This document shows, piece after piece, positions 37,458 to 49,681 of a stretch of 64,000 nucleotides of DNA. The position numbers were made by a program, and so were the translations under genes. Numbering within the stretch: position 1 is the stretch's first letter; each line of letters opens with the position of its first letter. The stretch is from assembly GCF_001723175.1 (NCBI RefSeq), contig NC_064652.1:2108001-2172000 (forward strand), in the 5' to 3' direction. Below the pieces are notes generated by a model, which saw only the letters and a list, made by a program, of their open reading frames with translations, was not told the origin of the DNA and searched no databases. This DNA comes from Penicillium oxalicum (lineage: Eukaryota; Ascomycota; Eurotiomycetes; Eurotiales; Aspergillaceae).

Positions 37458-40400
37458 CGCAGATGGCAGTCACGAAGCAGGCCCGGGGGTTCTTGTAGTC
37501 GTCAGATTGGAGGGGGATGGCAAAAAAAAGACTTTGGAACCAAGTCGATGTCCGCGGACCGTTGGAGACGACAATGACGCTCTGATGAGCCGTAGAGCAA
37601 TTTTGTTAGTCAGATAGGGTTCGTAGATCCCCTCTGCGGACGCGGAGGCTTTGACAATTGAGGTTCTTGAACAAGAAGGGTGTCGGAGGTACAGGCGTAG
37701 TCACGGAGGAGAGAAAGAGGGGAGAAAGGGGCTTAGTCCATATATGAATTCCCTGGAACACACCTTTAAACTTGACGTCGCGATTAGCGGATCCGAAGAC
37801 CTCCGGTGCAGGGCGTGGAATTTCGATTGTGGCTTTGGCACGTGGAATGGGAGAGAGTTGGTAGAAGAAACCAAGAGGAGGGCGCAGAGCCCAGAAAAGC
37901 GATCAATCAATCGCTTTGACTCTCAGAATTGCATTCGCTTCGATCGAGACTCAATCGCAACGGAGGAGAAGAGTGGTTAAGGGGTGGGAAAGCAGGAGAG
38001 AGATCGCAGGTCACCGGCCCAGACGAGCCCCGATCATCATGCAATGTCGATGCCAATCTCCTGGTATCAATGCCGAACGTGGCTGATACCACCATAACAA
38101 ACGCAGGAACGCACCTATTTGGGGCGGAAGTGGGTATGGGCGGACCAAGCGAGCATTGTTACCATACACGGGAATACCGAGCTGACAGATTTTTTCGTTC
38201 TTTTTTTTTATCCTTTTTTTTTCTCTTCTCTTTTTTGCTCCCCCCTTGTGTTCTCGCCTTACGGGATGGGACGTCCAGGGTTCCACTTCTCGCGATCCAG
38301 TGCTGGAACTGTCCCTGAATCACCTCCAGACCAAGTGGTGACTGAGCCTCGAAATCTACCTCTACTGGCGCGCCCCGCTTGCCTGATCTGAGGTAGGGTT
38401 GCATTCATGTCAAATTTCTGAGCGCTCCCTTGACGGGTTCCAACTGCGGTTCACCAACTTTGCCGTGCTTGACCTGAGCCTCGACCAGGATATGTTTGAT
38501 TTTTGATACCAGAAGGACAATGGGGACTGTTCTGAGACCGACCTCATGTGGCTGTGTTGTTTCGAACTGGCCGAGTCCAATCACACAGTATGATTCTCTG
38601 GCTAACAAGTGACGCACGTTTCACAAGCGAAAACGCCATCTGAATTCGACAGCTGCCTGGGCTGAATACCCTGAAGGTCTAAAGGCGAGCCTAGCAAAAT
38701 GACCCATTCTCCCTGCTCTACCGAGATGCAATGACCCAATAACCTGAGAGTATCGGTCTGATCCATGAGGGGGCATGTAGTGAACCACTTTGGGTTGGTG
38801 CAGACGAATCCAAATAGATAACTTCACGACGACGGGCAGGCCAAAGCCGACAAGATCAATGATGGATGCTTCCAATGTAGTCAAACCTGCAATAACCAAG
38901 ACTCGGCCTTCCGCTACGTAGGTCACCACTAGTCATGCCAAGTTCGTAGAGGCCACGCACCGCCGCTGTCAGCCCACGCCCGAGGCGCGCGCTCAATTGA
39001 GCCACACCCGGGACGGACTTTTTTTCCGCGCCGAGGCATAGACGGACGCCAGGCTCTTCACCGTACTTGAGAATGATAATGGAGATTTGGCACAAATTTC
39101 TTCATGGTACGGAGCGAGACTGAAGTTTGTACAGCAAATCGAGGGGAAAACCTCATCGAACTGCTGTATACTTACCATTCCGTTGGCGCAACTCCAAGTC
39201 GGGACAAGCTCTTTCAGGAGGAACATAATTTTGTTACGTCCAATGAAGCCGTACTTCGGCATGTTACCTACGTAGAATATCGATTTACCTATGAGCTAGT
39301 ACTATACTAAATATTGCACGACAGATTACACAGTACCTAGGTACCTACCTAATGGACTATGGATGACCAGCCCTTCAGGTTACTCTCCAAGACCGAGTGT
39401 GCGCATCACTCATACCTTGTGGCGTTTAAGGTTCACGATCGATCCTGACTGACTTTCCGGGTTGGGCCTGCCCTGACGCGACACGATTATCCATATTACT
39501 CTGACAATCGGGCTGATTGTAAAATGCTCTGTTAGACGTCAAAGCTTCGTGACGATGACATCAACAGCAAAACAGACGGGGTTGTGTTGAACAATAAGAT
39601 CAAGAATCACAAGTTCGCGTTCTGAGCTCAGGTAGCTCGTTCTGATGAACAGCATGCAATAATGGAAGTCAAAAAAATATTGAGAGTAGTACCAGTGAGT
39701 GCTGTTGCAGTTGTCACCGAGGCCGATTCCAAGCCTCGGGGACAGAAATCATTGAAATTGATACGAGCGATGATGTCAATGGTAAAGGTTCATGAACCTC
39801 CAAGGACATATTTTTCAAGTCAGAAGGAGCCCATCTTCTTTCAGAAGTCAAAGCTCTATATCCGGAATCTATTCATTATCTCACGTGTCGTCATTCCATG
39901 CACCGGTGTCAATCACATCATTGAATCCTGTGTTATCGACTCTGAGGTTGCGTTGGAGAGAATGAGACGCAAACGGCGGACATGCCGAGACTCTTTGATG
40001 CCTGATCCATCAGGTGTCCATAAACGTTTGTTCCGCCGTCCCGCATGTATTCCCGCCGGGGGAATAAGGTCTTTCGGAGAGCGAGGCGCGAAAGTCTCAG
40101 ATCATAGCATGAAAATGAGTGTTCTCCAAGAAGCTACAAGCGGCTAACGGGCTCTCCGATGTGAGTCGGAGCGCTTCTACGAGAGGAAAAGGCAATATGG
40201 AGGCACGTAGCTCGACGGTGCATGAAGTCCTTTTCTACCCGCAGAGCCGCGGACATTCATCGGCAAAGTATCCGATTGATGCCGCCCCTGGCTTCGGCTC
40301 TTGTTGGGGCAATCGCGTTCAGAAACTTTTGCCATCCTGCTACCAATTAGGATCCACCCCTGCATTTTCCGCTTGGACTCGGTGCAAGCAGGGCCCAGAA

Positions 40401-40676
40401 GGAATTGTGCCCCTGGACAAGATAAAGAGCGTTGGGGTAAGACCAGAGCTTACTCGTGCTCGGCATATGAATCGGGTTGGACCCTAGTCACCCTGCTACT
40501 ATTCACGTCCTCCATACTTCTCTACCCCTGGCGTGACAAATTCCATCCGACAAAAACACTGGGCAATCAACGTGATTCCTGTGCATCGTGGGTTCTGAGT
40601 TACCTTGACATAGTCAAGTCTCCTCTCTGTAGGCTTTCTGCTTCTTTAGAACTCCCTGAATCGGAATTTTGACAAG
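37458..40676. promoter_or_regulatory. 3.2-kb divergent intergenic region (Lcb2 / acetoacetyl-CoA synthetase)
   Basis: Must contain the promoters of two genes transcribed outward. It holds T-rich and CT-rich tracts (38190-38250), repeated TACCTAGGTACCTACC-type words (39334-39350) and a CCTCGG core near 39735. CCTCGG is the sequence bound by FarA/FarB fatty-acid regulators in Aspergillus, but a single 6-mer is weak. A 161-codon open stretch at 39662-40147 shows no recognisable domain and is not called. Confidence 0.4.
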
Positions 40677-42824
40677 ATGCCGCTCATCGATGAGACGGGC
40701 ATCACGTCTGATACGAAGGAGCTGTGGAGGCCTTCGTCTCCTGAATCAACTCTAATTTTCGACTTCATGACCAAGGTGAACAAGAAACATGGCCTGACCT
40801 TGAACAATTATGATGCTCTATGGAAGTGGAGTGTTTCCGAGCCTGCCCGATTCTGGGAGGAGATCTGGCACTACACACACATCAAGGCTCATAGGCCATA
40901 TACAAGCGTGAGTACTTTTCCAGGCTGAATGGCACATTGAAAGTCGACCAAGAAAATTGACACGTCCGCCCAGGTCCTAAATTCCACAGAGCAAATGTTT
41001 CCGCGCCCCGCATTTTTTGAGGGTAGCACTCTCAACTTTGCTGAGAATCTATTGTATCCGGCCTCGGCGCCAGATGAAGATTCAATTGCCATCATTGGCG
41101 CCACAGAAGCAAGTCGCGAGTTCGTCTCGTGGAAGGAGCTGCGTGAGCGTGTTCGCCGATGTGTCAACGCACTCAAAGAAGCAGGCGTCAGGTCGGGTGA
41201 CAGGGTGGCGGGCTTCGTCGGAAATCATGCAAACACTGCTGTGGCAATGCTGGCCTCGACTGCGATTGGTGCATTCTGGACGGGCGTCTCTCCCGATACG
41301 GGTGTTCATGCTGTGCTTGAGCGTCTCAAACAGATTGAGCCAAAGATTCTCTTCGCAGACAACGCTTCGCTTTACAATGGCAAAGTGCATGGCTCTTATG
41401 CCAAGGTGAGCGAAATTGCCTCCCAGCTACCTGATCTGGAGCTCCTTGTGGTGATTGAGACGGCTCAGTCTGTCGAATTCAACCTGCAAGGAGTGAGCCC
41501 GACAAATGGAAGAGCCATGACTTTCGAGGCATTCCAAAAGGCTGTCCGCAATGAGAACGCGCCCCTCGAGTTTGCAAGCTTCAGTCCAGAGCATCCGGTG
41601 TATATTCTCTACTCTTCAGGTACCACCGGGGCTCCAAAGCCGATCGTTCATGGCGCACTTGGAACGCTTCTTCAGCACAAGAAGGAACATCTCCTTCATT
41701 GTGATATCCGACCTGGTGATCGACTGTTTTACTTCACAACCACCACATGGATGATGTGGCATTGGCTCGTCTCAGGGTTGGCCAGCGGTGCTACTATTGT
41801 GCTCTACGATGGGTCTCCCTTCCGACCATTCGATGTCGAGGGTGGCAATGGAGAGATGGCCATGCCCCGTCTCATCGATGAACTAGAGATCACCCACTTT
41901 GGAACCTCGGCCAAATACTTGTCCATGCTTGAGCAAGCGGGCCTGAACCCGCGCAAGCATGCGCACCGACCGGTTACGCTCAATACCTTGAGAGCGATCT
42001 TTAGCACCGGATCGCCTTTGGCTCCTTCCACATTCGACTATATCTACTCGTCCATACATCCCGACATCATGCTAGGCTCCATCACCGGCGGAACAGACAT
42101 TTTGTCATTATTTGCCTCTGGGTGCCCCATTCTTCCCGTCTACAGGGGTGAGATCCAATGTCGGTCTCTCGGAATGGCAGTTTCAGTCTTCGATTATGCT
42201 GGAAACGACATCAGTGACTCGGGTGAAGCGGGAGATCTCGTCTGTATCACCCCCTTCCCTGCACAGCCGGTCATGTTTTGGCCTCCTGGTCCCACTGGCC
42301 TGGAGAAATACCGGAAGAGCTACTTTGATATCTTTGGCCCATCAATCTGGCACCATGGAGACTTTGTGCGATTGAATCCTCAGACTGGCGGCGTTGTCAT
42401 GCTTGGCCGCAGTGATGGAGTGCTCAAGCCCTCAGGAGTGCGATTTGGAAGTGCTGAAATTTACAATGTTTTGTTGAAGCACTTCGCTGATGAGGTGGAG
42501 GACTCCCTCTGCATCGGTCGCAGGCGAGACGGAATCGACACCGACGAGACGGTCGTTCTCTTTGTCAAGTTGGCGCCTGGATGCCCTTCGGATTTGAAAG
42601 CTCTCTCCGCACGAATCCAGGCCATGGTTCGTAAAGAGCTGAGTGCACGCCACGTTCCAGGAATTATCGATATTTGCCCCGAGATCCCAGTCACGTCTAA
42701 TGGCAAGAAGGTGGAAAATGCTGTCAAGCAGATTTTGTGTGGCCTGAACATCAAGATCGGGGCCAGTGTCGCGAACGCCGGCTGTCTTGATTGGTATCGC
42801 AACTGGGCCTTGGAGCATTCATAA
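40677..42824 (+). CDS. Acetoacetyl-CoA synthetase (acetoacetate-CoA ligase)
   Basis: Cytosolic adenylate-forming enzyme that activates acetoacetate with ATP and CoA, salvaging ketone bodies or products of leucine breakdown. Two exons, 40677-40907 and 40974-42824 (intron GTGAGT...CAG, 66 bp, phase 0), give 693 residues. The N-terminal ELWRPSSPESTLIFDFMTKV and NYDALWKWSVSEPARFWEEI are characteristic of this ligase, distinguishing it from acetyl-CoA synthetase. The ATP-binding loop is YSSGTTGAPKPIVHG (about 290-304). TTTTWMMWHWLVSGLASGAT (substrate pocket) and GGTDILSLFA are also typical. The A8 hinge is HHGDFVRLNPQTGGVVMLGR, and the catalytic Lys lies in TSNGKKVENAVKQ (655/656). The length is usual (about 650-700). 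It is followed after 0.66 kb by MPP-alpha. Confidence 0.94.
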
Positions 42825-43483
42825 ATCGTGCGATGTTTACAGACACGGAAATTTCCATAGGTCGTTATGGGCCTACACGGCCAGAATCTTGCAACTGCCC
42901 TGTATCGAAACTGCTGAAAGACGGCGTTGCTAAAAAAAAAAACCAGGGAATAGATGTCCATCCTTAGATCTTTGAGAGGATCAGCTCCGGGCAAGAAGAT
43001 AAGCTATTTTTCGATCACCCGTTACGAACCTCGTTCCACCTGATCAGCACGCTCAATCTAACTTAGTAATTCAATAATCATACTACCTACCTTCACTGTG
43101 TATCTTCATATGATCTACATTCCCTGTCAAAGACTTACTGATGAGTGTGTCCAAAGTAATCCGAGCCCCAGTCTTTGCGCCGGATGTGCGCCGGATGACG
43201 CATAGTAATAAAAAAAACATAAAATACATCATTAATAAATTCAGACTCCTACCACATGAGGCGTCACAGGCCAATTCTAGTCAGTCAGACGAGTCCAGAT
43301 CCGCACGATTAGATAATCGCCGCCGCCCGTCGTTCCCGCAATTCCAGATTTGACGGCGTTAATCATCCTCCGCCCGACAGCTGTGTTGTTACATCTCCCC
43401 CTCCAACTTTAGCTCTGGAGGAAAGCGAAAGGAACGCTTGAAGTAATACATTTTGGTTGTGTTCTTTTCAACATCTCAGAAAA
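42825..43483. promoter_or_regulatory. Intergenic region upstream of MPP-alpha
   Basis: Contains the acetoacetyl-CoA synthetase trailer and the MPP-alpha promoter. An 11-bp word TGCGCCGGATG is tandemly duplicated at 43176-43197. No gene seen. Confidence 0.5.
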
Positions 43484-45304
43484 ATGCGCCGATCTACGCT
43501 ACGGGCCATCGAGTCCGCAAAGCCCATCACACGCGTTCCACGCTCCGTGACCAGAAGCTTTTCCAGTCTCCATGACTCGGCGAAGGTATTTCCATTTCAA
43601 TCCCCCGAATTGCCTCGTGCGCCATTGCTGACATTGTTTTATCGTCTCATCTAGGACCCCGCCGAACTTGACCAGATCACTACCCTTCCCAATGGAATCC
43701 GAGTCGCAACTGAATCATTACCCGGCCCCTTTGCTGGAGTGGGTGTTTACGTCGATGCCGGATCTCGTTATGAGGATCCCAGTCTCCGCGGTGTCAGCCA
43801 TATCATGGATCGACTTGCCTTCAAGTCCACCAAGACGCGTACGGCGGATGAGATGCTTGAGGTGCTCGAATCGCTTGGAGGTAACATCCAGTGTGCTTCA
43901 TCTCGCGAGTCATTAATGTACCAGTCCGCCAGTTTCAACTCGGCCGTCCCTACAACGCTCGGCTTGTTGGCGGAGACCATTCGCGATCCTCTCATCACTG
44001 AAGAGGAGGTTTTGCAACAACTGGCAACAGCAGAATACGAAATCGGTGAGATCTGGGCGAAGCCGGAACTGATCCTGCCGGAATTGGTGCACATGACCGC
44101 CTACAAAGACAACACCCTCGGAAACCCTCTACTTTGCCCAAGCGAGAGGCTGGGCGAGATCAACAAGGCGGTTGTTGAGCGGTACCGAGAGGTCTTCTTC
44201 AACCCGGACCGCTTGGTCGTTGCTTTCGCCGGTGTGTCTCATGCCGAAGCGGTCAAGCTGACAGAGCAGTACTTCGGAGATATGAAGACACGCCACACGA
44301 GTGATGGCCCGGTCTTGTCGGGCACCGGGATCGACACTACACTTTCAAATTCTCCCTCTGTCGCAAGAGAGGGACAGGTGCCTACCGTGCCCCAATTCAC
44401 ACCCTCATCCACGGTCAGCAGCCCGGCCACTTCGCCGCAAACGCACTCCTCCCTCCTGTCGAAGCTTCCTTTCCTCAAGAACCTCTCCTCTGCGAACAAG
44501 AAGACGACCGTTGAGCCTCTTGACCCGTCCTTGATTGAACCATCTACACTGGATCTCCGCCGTCCTTCCCATTACACCGGTGGATTCACCGCTCTTCCCC
44601 CGATTCCTCCTCCAGCCAACCCAATGCTCCCACGACTGAGCCACATCCACCTCGCCTTCGAGGCTCTCCCCATCTCTTCGCCGGATATCTACGCTCTCGC
44701 GACCCTTCAAACCCTTCTCGGTGGCGGTGGTTCCTTCTCTGCGGGTGGCCCGGGCAAGGGCATGTACTCTCGACTTTATACCAATGTTCTGAACCAGCAT
44801 GGCTGGGTTGAAAGCTGTGTGGCATTCAATCACAGCTACACGGACAGTGGTATCTTTGGTATCTCTGCTTCGTGCAGCCCCACCCGTACCGCAGACATGC
44901 TGGAAGTGATGTGCCGCGAGCTGCAGTCTTTGACTCTCGACACCGGTTACACGGCGCTTCAAACGCAAGAGGTGAACCGCGCCAAGAATCAGCTGCGGTC
45001 TTCGCTCCTTATGAACCTCGAGTCCCGGATGGTCGAACTCGAAGATCTGGGCCGCCAAGTTCAGGTGCACGGCCGTAAGGTGGGCGTGCGAGAAATGTGC
45101 GACCAAATCGAAGCCTTGACTGTTGAGGACCTACGCCGGGTGGCTCGTCAAGTCTTTGGAGGCCAGGTGCAGAACAAGGGCCAGGGTACGGGCAAACCCA
45201 CTGTTGTCCTCCAGGAAGGTGAGTTGGAGGGCTACAAGCTCCGATCGTTCCCTTGGGAGGAGATTCAAGACCGCATCTCGCGATGGAAGCTCGGCCGTCG
45301 GTAA
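43484..45304 (+). CDS. mas2: Mitochondrial processing peptidase alpha subunit
   Basis: Substrate-binding subunit of the matrix processing peptidase that removes presequences from imported proteins; it works as a dimer with MPP-beta. Two exons, 43484-43585 and 43655-45304 (intron GTATTT...CTAG, 69 bp, phase 0), give 583 residues. The N-terminus is an Arg/Ser-rich presequence (MRRSTLRAIESAKPITRVPR). The M16 fold starts with ITTLPNGIRVATESLPGPFA. The zinc motif of M16 enzymes is degenerate here (SHIMDRLAFKS, about 81-91, instead of HxxEH), as is normal for the non-catalytic alpha subunit. The glycine-rich loop that guides presequences is intact (LLGGGGSFSAGGPGKGMYSR, about 388-407). A Ser/Pro/Thr-rich insertion of about 100 residues (250-350) precedes the second half, making it longer than yeast Mas2 (482). 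Tom22 follows 0.45 kb downstream on the same strand. Confidence 0.95.
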
Positions 45305-45756
45305 ACATTGCAGTCTCTTTTGGTAGACAGCAGTATTCCTCGGCTCCTGTGGAGTCCTGAGGTGTCACACGTCTAGGACAATAAGCCATCGCTGCGGAGC
45401 CACGGGTCCCAAATCTCTTGTATAATAGCAGGGACTACTGAACACAACTCTGTAAAATATGATGTATTATCCATGTTTTGTGACGTAGAAATCGTGAAAT
45501 CGAATTGAGCAACCTTAGGGGGTCCATACATAACCAGGCACTCTGTCCCGAGTGTTTTTCCCGAGGCCGATGATGTCGCGCGTGCTCCTCCTGACGGGCC
45601 CAAGCTTGCTCGCCGCTTTTGCCCGGCAAAAAAGTCGGAGCGCCCGAACCAAAAAGTCGGAGCGCCCGTCCCTTCAACGCTCAACTCTGTACTGTTTGTT
45701 CGACACTTTATCCACTCTTCCAGCCACCTTTCATATATATTCAACCAGCCGTCATC
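45305..45756. promoter_or_regulatory. Short intergenic region between MPP-alpha and Tom22
   Basis: Only about 450 bp hold the end of MPP-alpha and the Tom22 promoter. A 22-bp-period direct duplication of AAAAAGTCGGAGCGCCCG lies at 45629-45646 and 45651-45668, about 90 bp before the Tom22 ATG. Confidence 0.6.
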
Positions 45757-46683
45757 ATGGTCAAGCTTACTGAGGTCGAGGATGAGCACTTTGCGGAGAA
45801 GCCCTCCACCACCAAGAACGATGCTCTGTTGATGTCCGATGATGAGGATTACACTGACACCGGTAAGTGTGATCAACGCATTCGCATACGCATATCCATT
45901 GCTACAAAGCCGTGAGGCCCCGGCCGTGCGCAACGCCCTAGCCTCTTTGCTTCGATCGCGGAATCAACTTGTGTTATAAGCAATTATTCAAGGCAACGTT
46001 GTCGCGAGAGGCAATGCACGGTCAAACGAATCCGTGACTCCGCCTCCGCAAGAGAACGCCGGCTTTTCATCAATCCCTCCTCTGCTCAAATGATCGATTA
46101 TCTAACCTTGAATGATTTGATGGACTAGACTCCGAGATCTCCAATGACGAGGAGGAAGATTTCGATGTCGAAGAGGAATCCCTGTACGACCGCATTGTCG
46201 CCTTGAAAGATATCATCCCCCCCGGGGCCCGCCGCACCGTCAGCAACTCCGTCTCTTCCATCACATCTCTCACCAAGTCCAGCTTGTCATTCAGCGGCAA
46301 GGCTCTCTGGGTGATCAGCACCAGTGCGTTCCTGATCGGTGTGCCCTGGGCTCTTGCCTACGCCGAGGAGGAGCAATACATCCAGATGGAGCGGGAACAG
46401 GGCATGATCAAGGGCGCCAACGAGGTATGAATACGAACACCCTCGGCCACTACTTTTATTTGATTTCGTCGGATGCAACAAGCACGCGCGGAGACGACGT
46501 GTCCGCTCTCTTTGGCGGGCCAGTCTTGCGCAGACCGATGATCCTCTTCTAATGAGGCTTCGGGACGAATTACCCTCTGTTCGCCATCTGTGCCCACAAG
46601 GAAATGGCTAATCAAAATCTTTGTTCTAGATGCTCGCCCCCGGCTCTGAGCTTGAGAAGCAGGAAACCACCGCTTCCCTGTAA
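45757..46683 (+). CDS. tom22: Mitochondrial import receptor Tom22
   Basis: Central receptor/organiser of the outer-membrane TOM translocase. It accepts presequences from Tom20 and Tom70 and links Tom40 pores. Three exons, 45757-45862, 46129-46424 and 46630-46683, give 151 residues, the usual length; phases agree (1, then 0). The cytosolic domain is very acidic (SDDEDYTDTDSEISNDEEE), which fits presequence binding. A conserved amphipathic region SLYDRIVALKDIIPPGARR precedes the single membrane helix KALWVISTSAFLIGVPWALA (about 93-112), which contains the helix-breaking Pro typical of Tom22. A short intermembrane-space tail follows (YAEEEQYIQMEREQGMIKG). Intron 1 is long for this genome (266 bp). 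It sits directly behind MPP-alpha, another import component. Confidence 0.95.
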
Positions 46684-47421
46684 ATCAGCCATGCTACGTG
46701 GAATGGAACCAACGAGCAACACCCTCGACCAAGTTGGCGGTTGATCATATAATTGGTAGACGATCGATCAGACAACACCACGATTGTGAGCGGAAGTATA
46801 TGCTCGGATACCGGGATGATGAAAACTCTTCGATTTGCATGAATGCCCTTCAGCCTCGCCGCCTGGAACCAATTCGGAGATGCAGTCTCCCAGTCGGGTT
46901 GGTCTCTTGCCGTGCCATCTTTTTATTCCCTTACTTCTTGACATGTCTTTCTTCCTTTTGAAACTTTGGCTCCGGCAGCTTATGCATGCATGTATTTGTA
47001 CAATCTCAATCATCTTTCTCCGCCTCTCTTTCTCTCCTTTTCTCGCTTCGCCTTACAGCCACACGTAACAAGCATCCCCGGCTGCTTACTGCGGCGCGCC
47101 TTTCTTGGTCTGCGATAAAAAATATCGTCTTTATTGAGTACAGGCCGAGTGCACCATTCAAACGCAGTGGGAGACCTGGAGCAGACACGCGCTCATTTGC
47201 ATGCCTTTGGGGCTTGCTCTCAATGGGTGACTATACGCTGATGGAGATATTCGCCTCGGCTACGTTTAGAAAATCAAATCCTTCATCACGCTGGAAATAG
47301 GTGGTTACGGCACACAGGTCTGGACTTCCAAGTAAGTGGGACAAATCTATCTTGGGTTCAATTACACTCTCAAGGAAATCATTGATAAACAAAAGTGGTT
47401 GGAGCTCTGTGGTAGTGGGTA
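46684..47421. other. Convergent intergenic region (Tom22 / DUF4211 gene)
   Basis: 3' regions of two convergent genes. T/C-rich 46910-47060. No gene seen. Confidence 0.55.
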
Positions 47422-49681
47422 TCATTCATTATCATGAAGCAACAATGCTGGGATTGAGCCAGGAGCGGAAAGAGCCTCGCTATTTTCAATCGATGACAAG
47501 GTCGAAAAAAGCACACTCAATCCATATTTTGTAAGAGTTCCATAGTAGACTGCAATACCCGCCATGACATTAGCAAAGTCCCTGGCCTTATTGAAACTGT
47601 GAAAATAGAAGGAAGGAGTAAATTGAATAGACTTACAGTCTTTTCGCGTGCGGTTTTCAGATGAATGTGAAAGTCACGGTATAGCCTCTCAATTTCTCCG
47701 TCTTCTTCCATCTTCTTGCACACTTCGATCGCGTGGCGCGTGCTTCGTTTCTGACTTATATTTGCGCGGCGCAGAATCTCAGAGTCCTCCATGTGGCCCA
47801 TTCGTCGAAGGTAGTCGACTACCCATTCGTTGAGTTGGAATTTCCAGTGGGTGAGAAGATGGGCCATATAGGCGTTTGCACGGCATGTCCTGTGGGTACT
47901 GTGAGTTACTGTGTATGCTGCGATGGGTGAAAGCAAGTGCCTGAGTCGCCCAACTTACTTCCCTAGGTAAAACCGCGTATTCTCGTCGGGCAGGATATTC
48001 CCGTCGCGATCACGCTCGAGGTCAGACTCGTTTCTGCTCTCTTCGTCGTTGGAATCGGAAAGATCGTCGCTGCTGCTGTCATCACTGAGTGGCTCCAGGG
48101 TCTCTTCGGAGTAAGCCTTGCCGTAGAACTTCAAATCAGAAGATGCAGGGTGGCCAGATCGGTTGCAGGCATCGCATGAATGCATCATAGATGTAGGGAA
48201 TCGGGTAATTTCAAGATGAGGCCTGGCGAGGAGGACTTGACGAAACTTGGGTGTCCACGCTGATGAGATCAGCGACGATCCAGCGCGGCCTTTGACTTCA
48301 TCACCTAGCTTTTGAAAAGCAATGCGATACATGGCATCGTCACGAGGGAAAGCAGGATTGATGCAATTGTGCACCATCCAGCCGATCACGTCGCGGAAGT
48401 ATTCCCTGGGCTGCTTGTATGCATGCCGAGTGAACTCAAGTGGAATTTCTTCGGTCGGGACCCCAAGCTCATTATCTTCCAGCACAAAATCATCGTCGTA
48501 CCGATCTAGATCCTCATTTGCGTCTATCTCTGATTCCACGTCACTGTCATCGTCGTAGTTGAGCTGTCTGCCGAAGAATTGCCTCGTCGGACTTGATCGC
48601 GGCGCTTCATCTTCGACTTCATCGCCAGCATCGGATTCTGATTCCTCGTCGTCTGATACTTTTTGCCCAGCGCGCCGACGACGAAGGGTTTCCAGAAGCT
48701 TGAGCTTCTTGTGCCTCGCGGATTCATAAACCCCGCCGCGTGTTCGGGTCTGTTTGACGACTGCTAGAAGTTAGTCGCGCTGCAAGTATGGCAAAACAGA
48801 GCCTAAATTAAAACAGGGAGTCAATGATACCTGAGTCCTCGAGATCCCTTACATCATCCTCGATCTCTTGCTGGTCCTGGTTTTTTGAAGAGTGTGGTGT
48901 TTCGGGACTCTGTACGCGTGGAATGCGACGTTGTCTCTTCGCGGGTGAGGAAACCACGGGGTCAGACTCGTCCGAGTCACTTAGAACGACCGAGGAGCGG
49001 TCAGCTTTGCGCTTCAGCCTGCGACGGGGCTTGACAATCTCATGCTCATCTCCTTCTCCGTCTGAGGATTCAATTCTGATGGCGTCCGTAGTTGAACTGG
49101 AGGGGAGAGTCGGCGAGCTTATCATCTTTTTAAGTCCAATGGACTTGGTTTCGATGGAGTCAACATTGGCCGTATACCGCGCACGCTTTGAAGAGCCAGT
49201 AACGACAATCTCGTCTTCCGAAGAGTCTTCCTGTTGCTTGTCCTCTAGGTTTCATTCCGATATAAATCAGTGACTTGCCTGACGCGGAGAGCGGAAAGGC
49301 GAGAGAAAGATAGACCGAGGTACCTTCTTCCGGCTGATCTCTGGCTCCGCTCGATTGGACTCCCACTTTGACCTCCTCATCCTCACTCAAACCCGTCAAT
49401 CTTGATCCCTTGCGATTCTTCTCTTTTTCTTTGTGTTTCTTCTTTTGCTTGTCTTTCCCTGGAGGCGGGTTTCTTTGAGGAGACCTTGAGCTTAGCGAGC
49501 TCTCTCGCGCTGGCGAAGGTGAGCGGCGTTTTGAACGAGGCATATCGAGTCGCACAGTCCCCAACGTAGGATGTTGGTATGAAAGACGAGCGTAGCGATC
49601 CTTTCCATTATCCGTTGACGGTCCAGAAGAGGCTGATGTCGCAAAAGCAAGCCGCGTTTGCTTCTTCGCTTTGCGGGGCAT
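47422..49681 (-). CDS. DUF4211-domain protein
   Basis: Five exons on the minus strand, all phase-consistent: 49681-49324, 49244-48831, 48763-47959, 47889-47637 and 47586-47422. They encode 664 residues. The N-terminal 330 residues are charged and disordered, with several nuclear-localisation-like clusters (KDKQKKKHKEKEKNRKGSR, KPRRRLKRKADR) and acidic/serine tracts (SSEDEIVV, LSDSDESD). This is typical of chromatin or rRNA-biogenesis factors. From about 358 comes the conserved block IPLEFTRHAYKQPREYFRDV, IGWMVHNCINPAFPRDDAMY and, after a Cys-x-x-Cys (HSCDACNRSGH), FYLGKTCRANAYMAHLLTHW. This matches the uncharacterised DUF4211 family as I remember it. The last exon (ARDFANVMAGIAVYYGTLTK) relies on an AAG acceptor, because the nearer CAG would make a too-short intron and an immediate stop. 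Start at MPRKAKK is chosen because upstream residues look non-coding. Confidence 0.82.

Noticed and set aside
39662..40147. Open frame of 161 codons upstream of acetoacetyl-CoA synthetase
   Set aside because: No recognisable domain, unusual composition and no splice or promoter support; left as non-coding.
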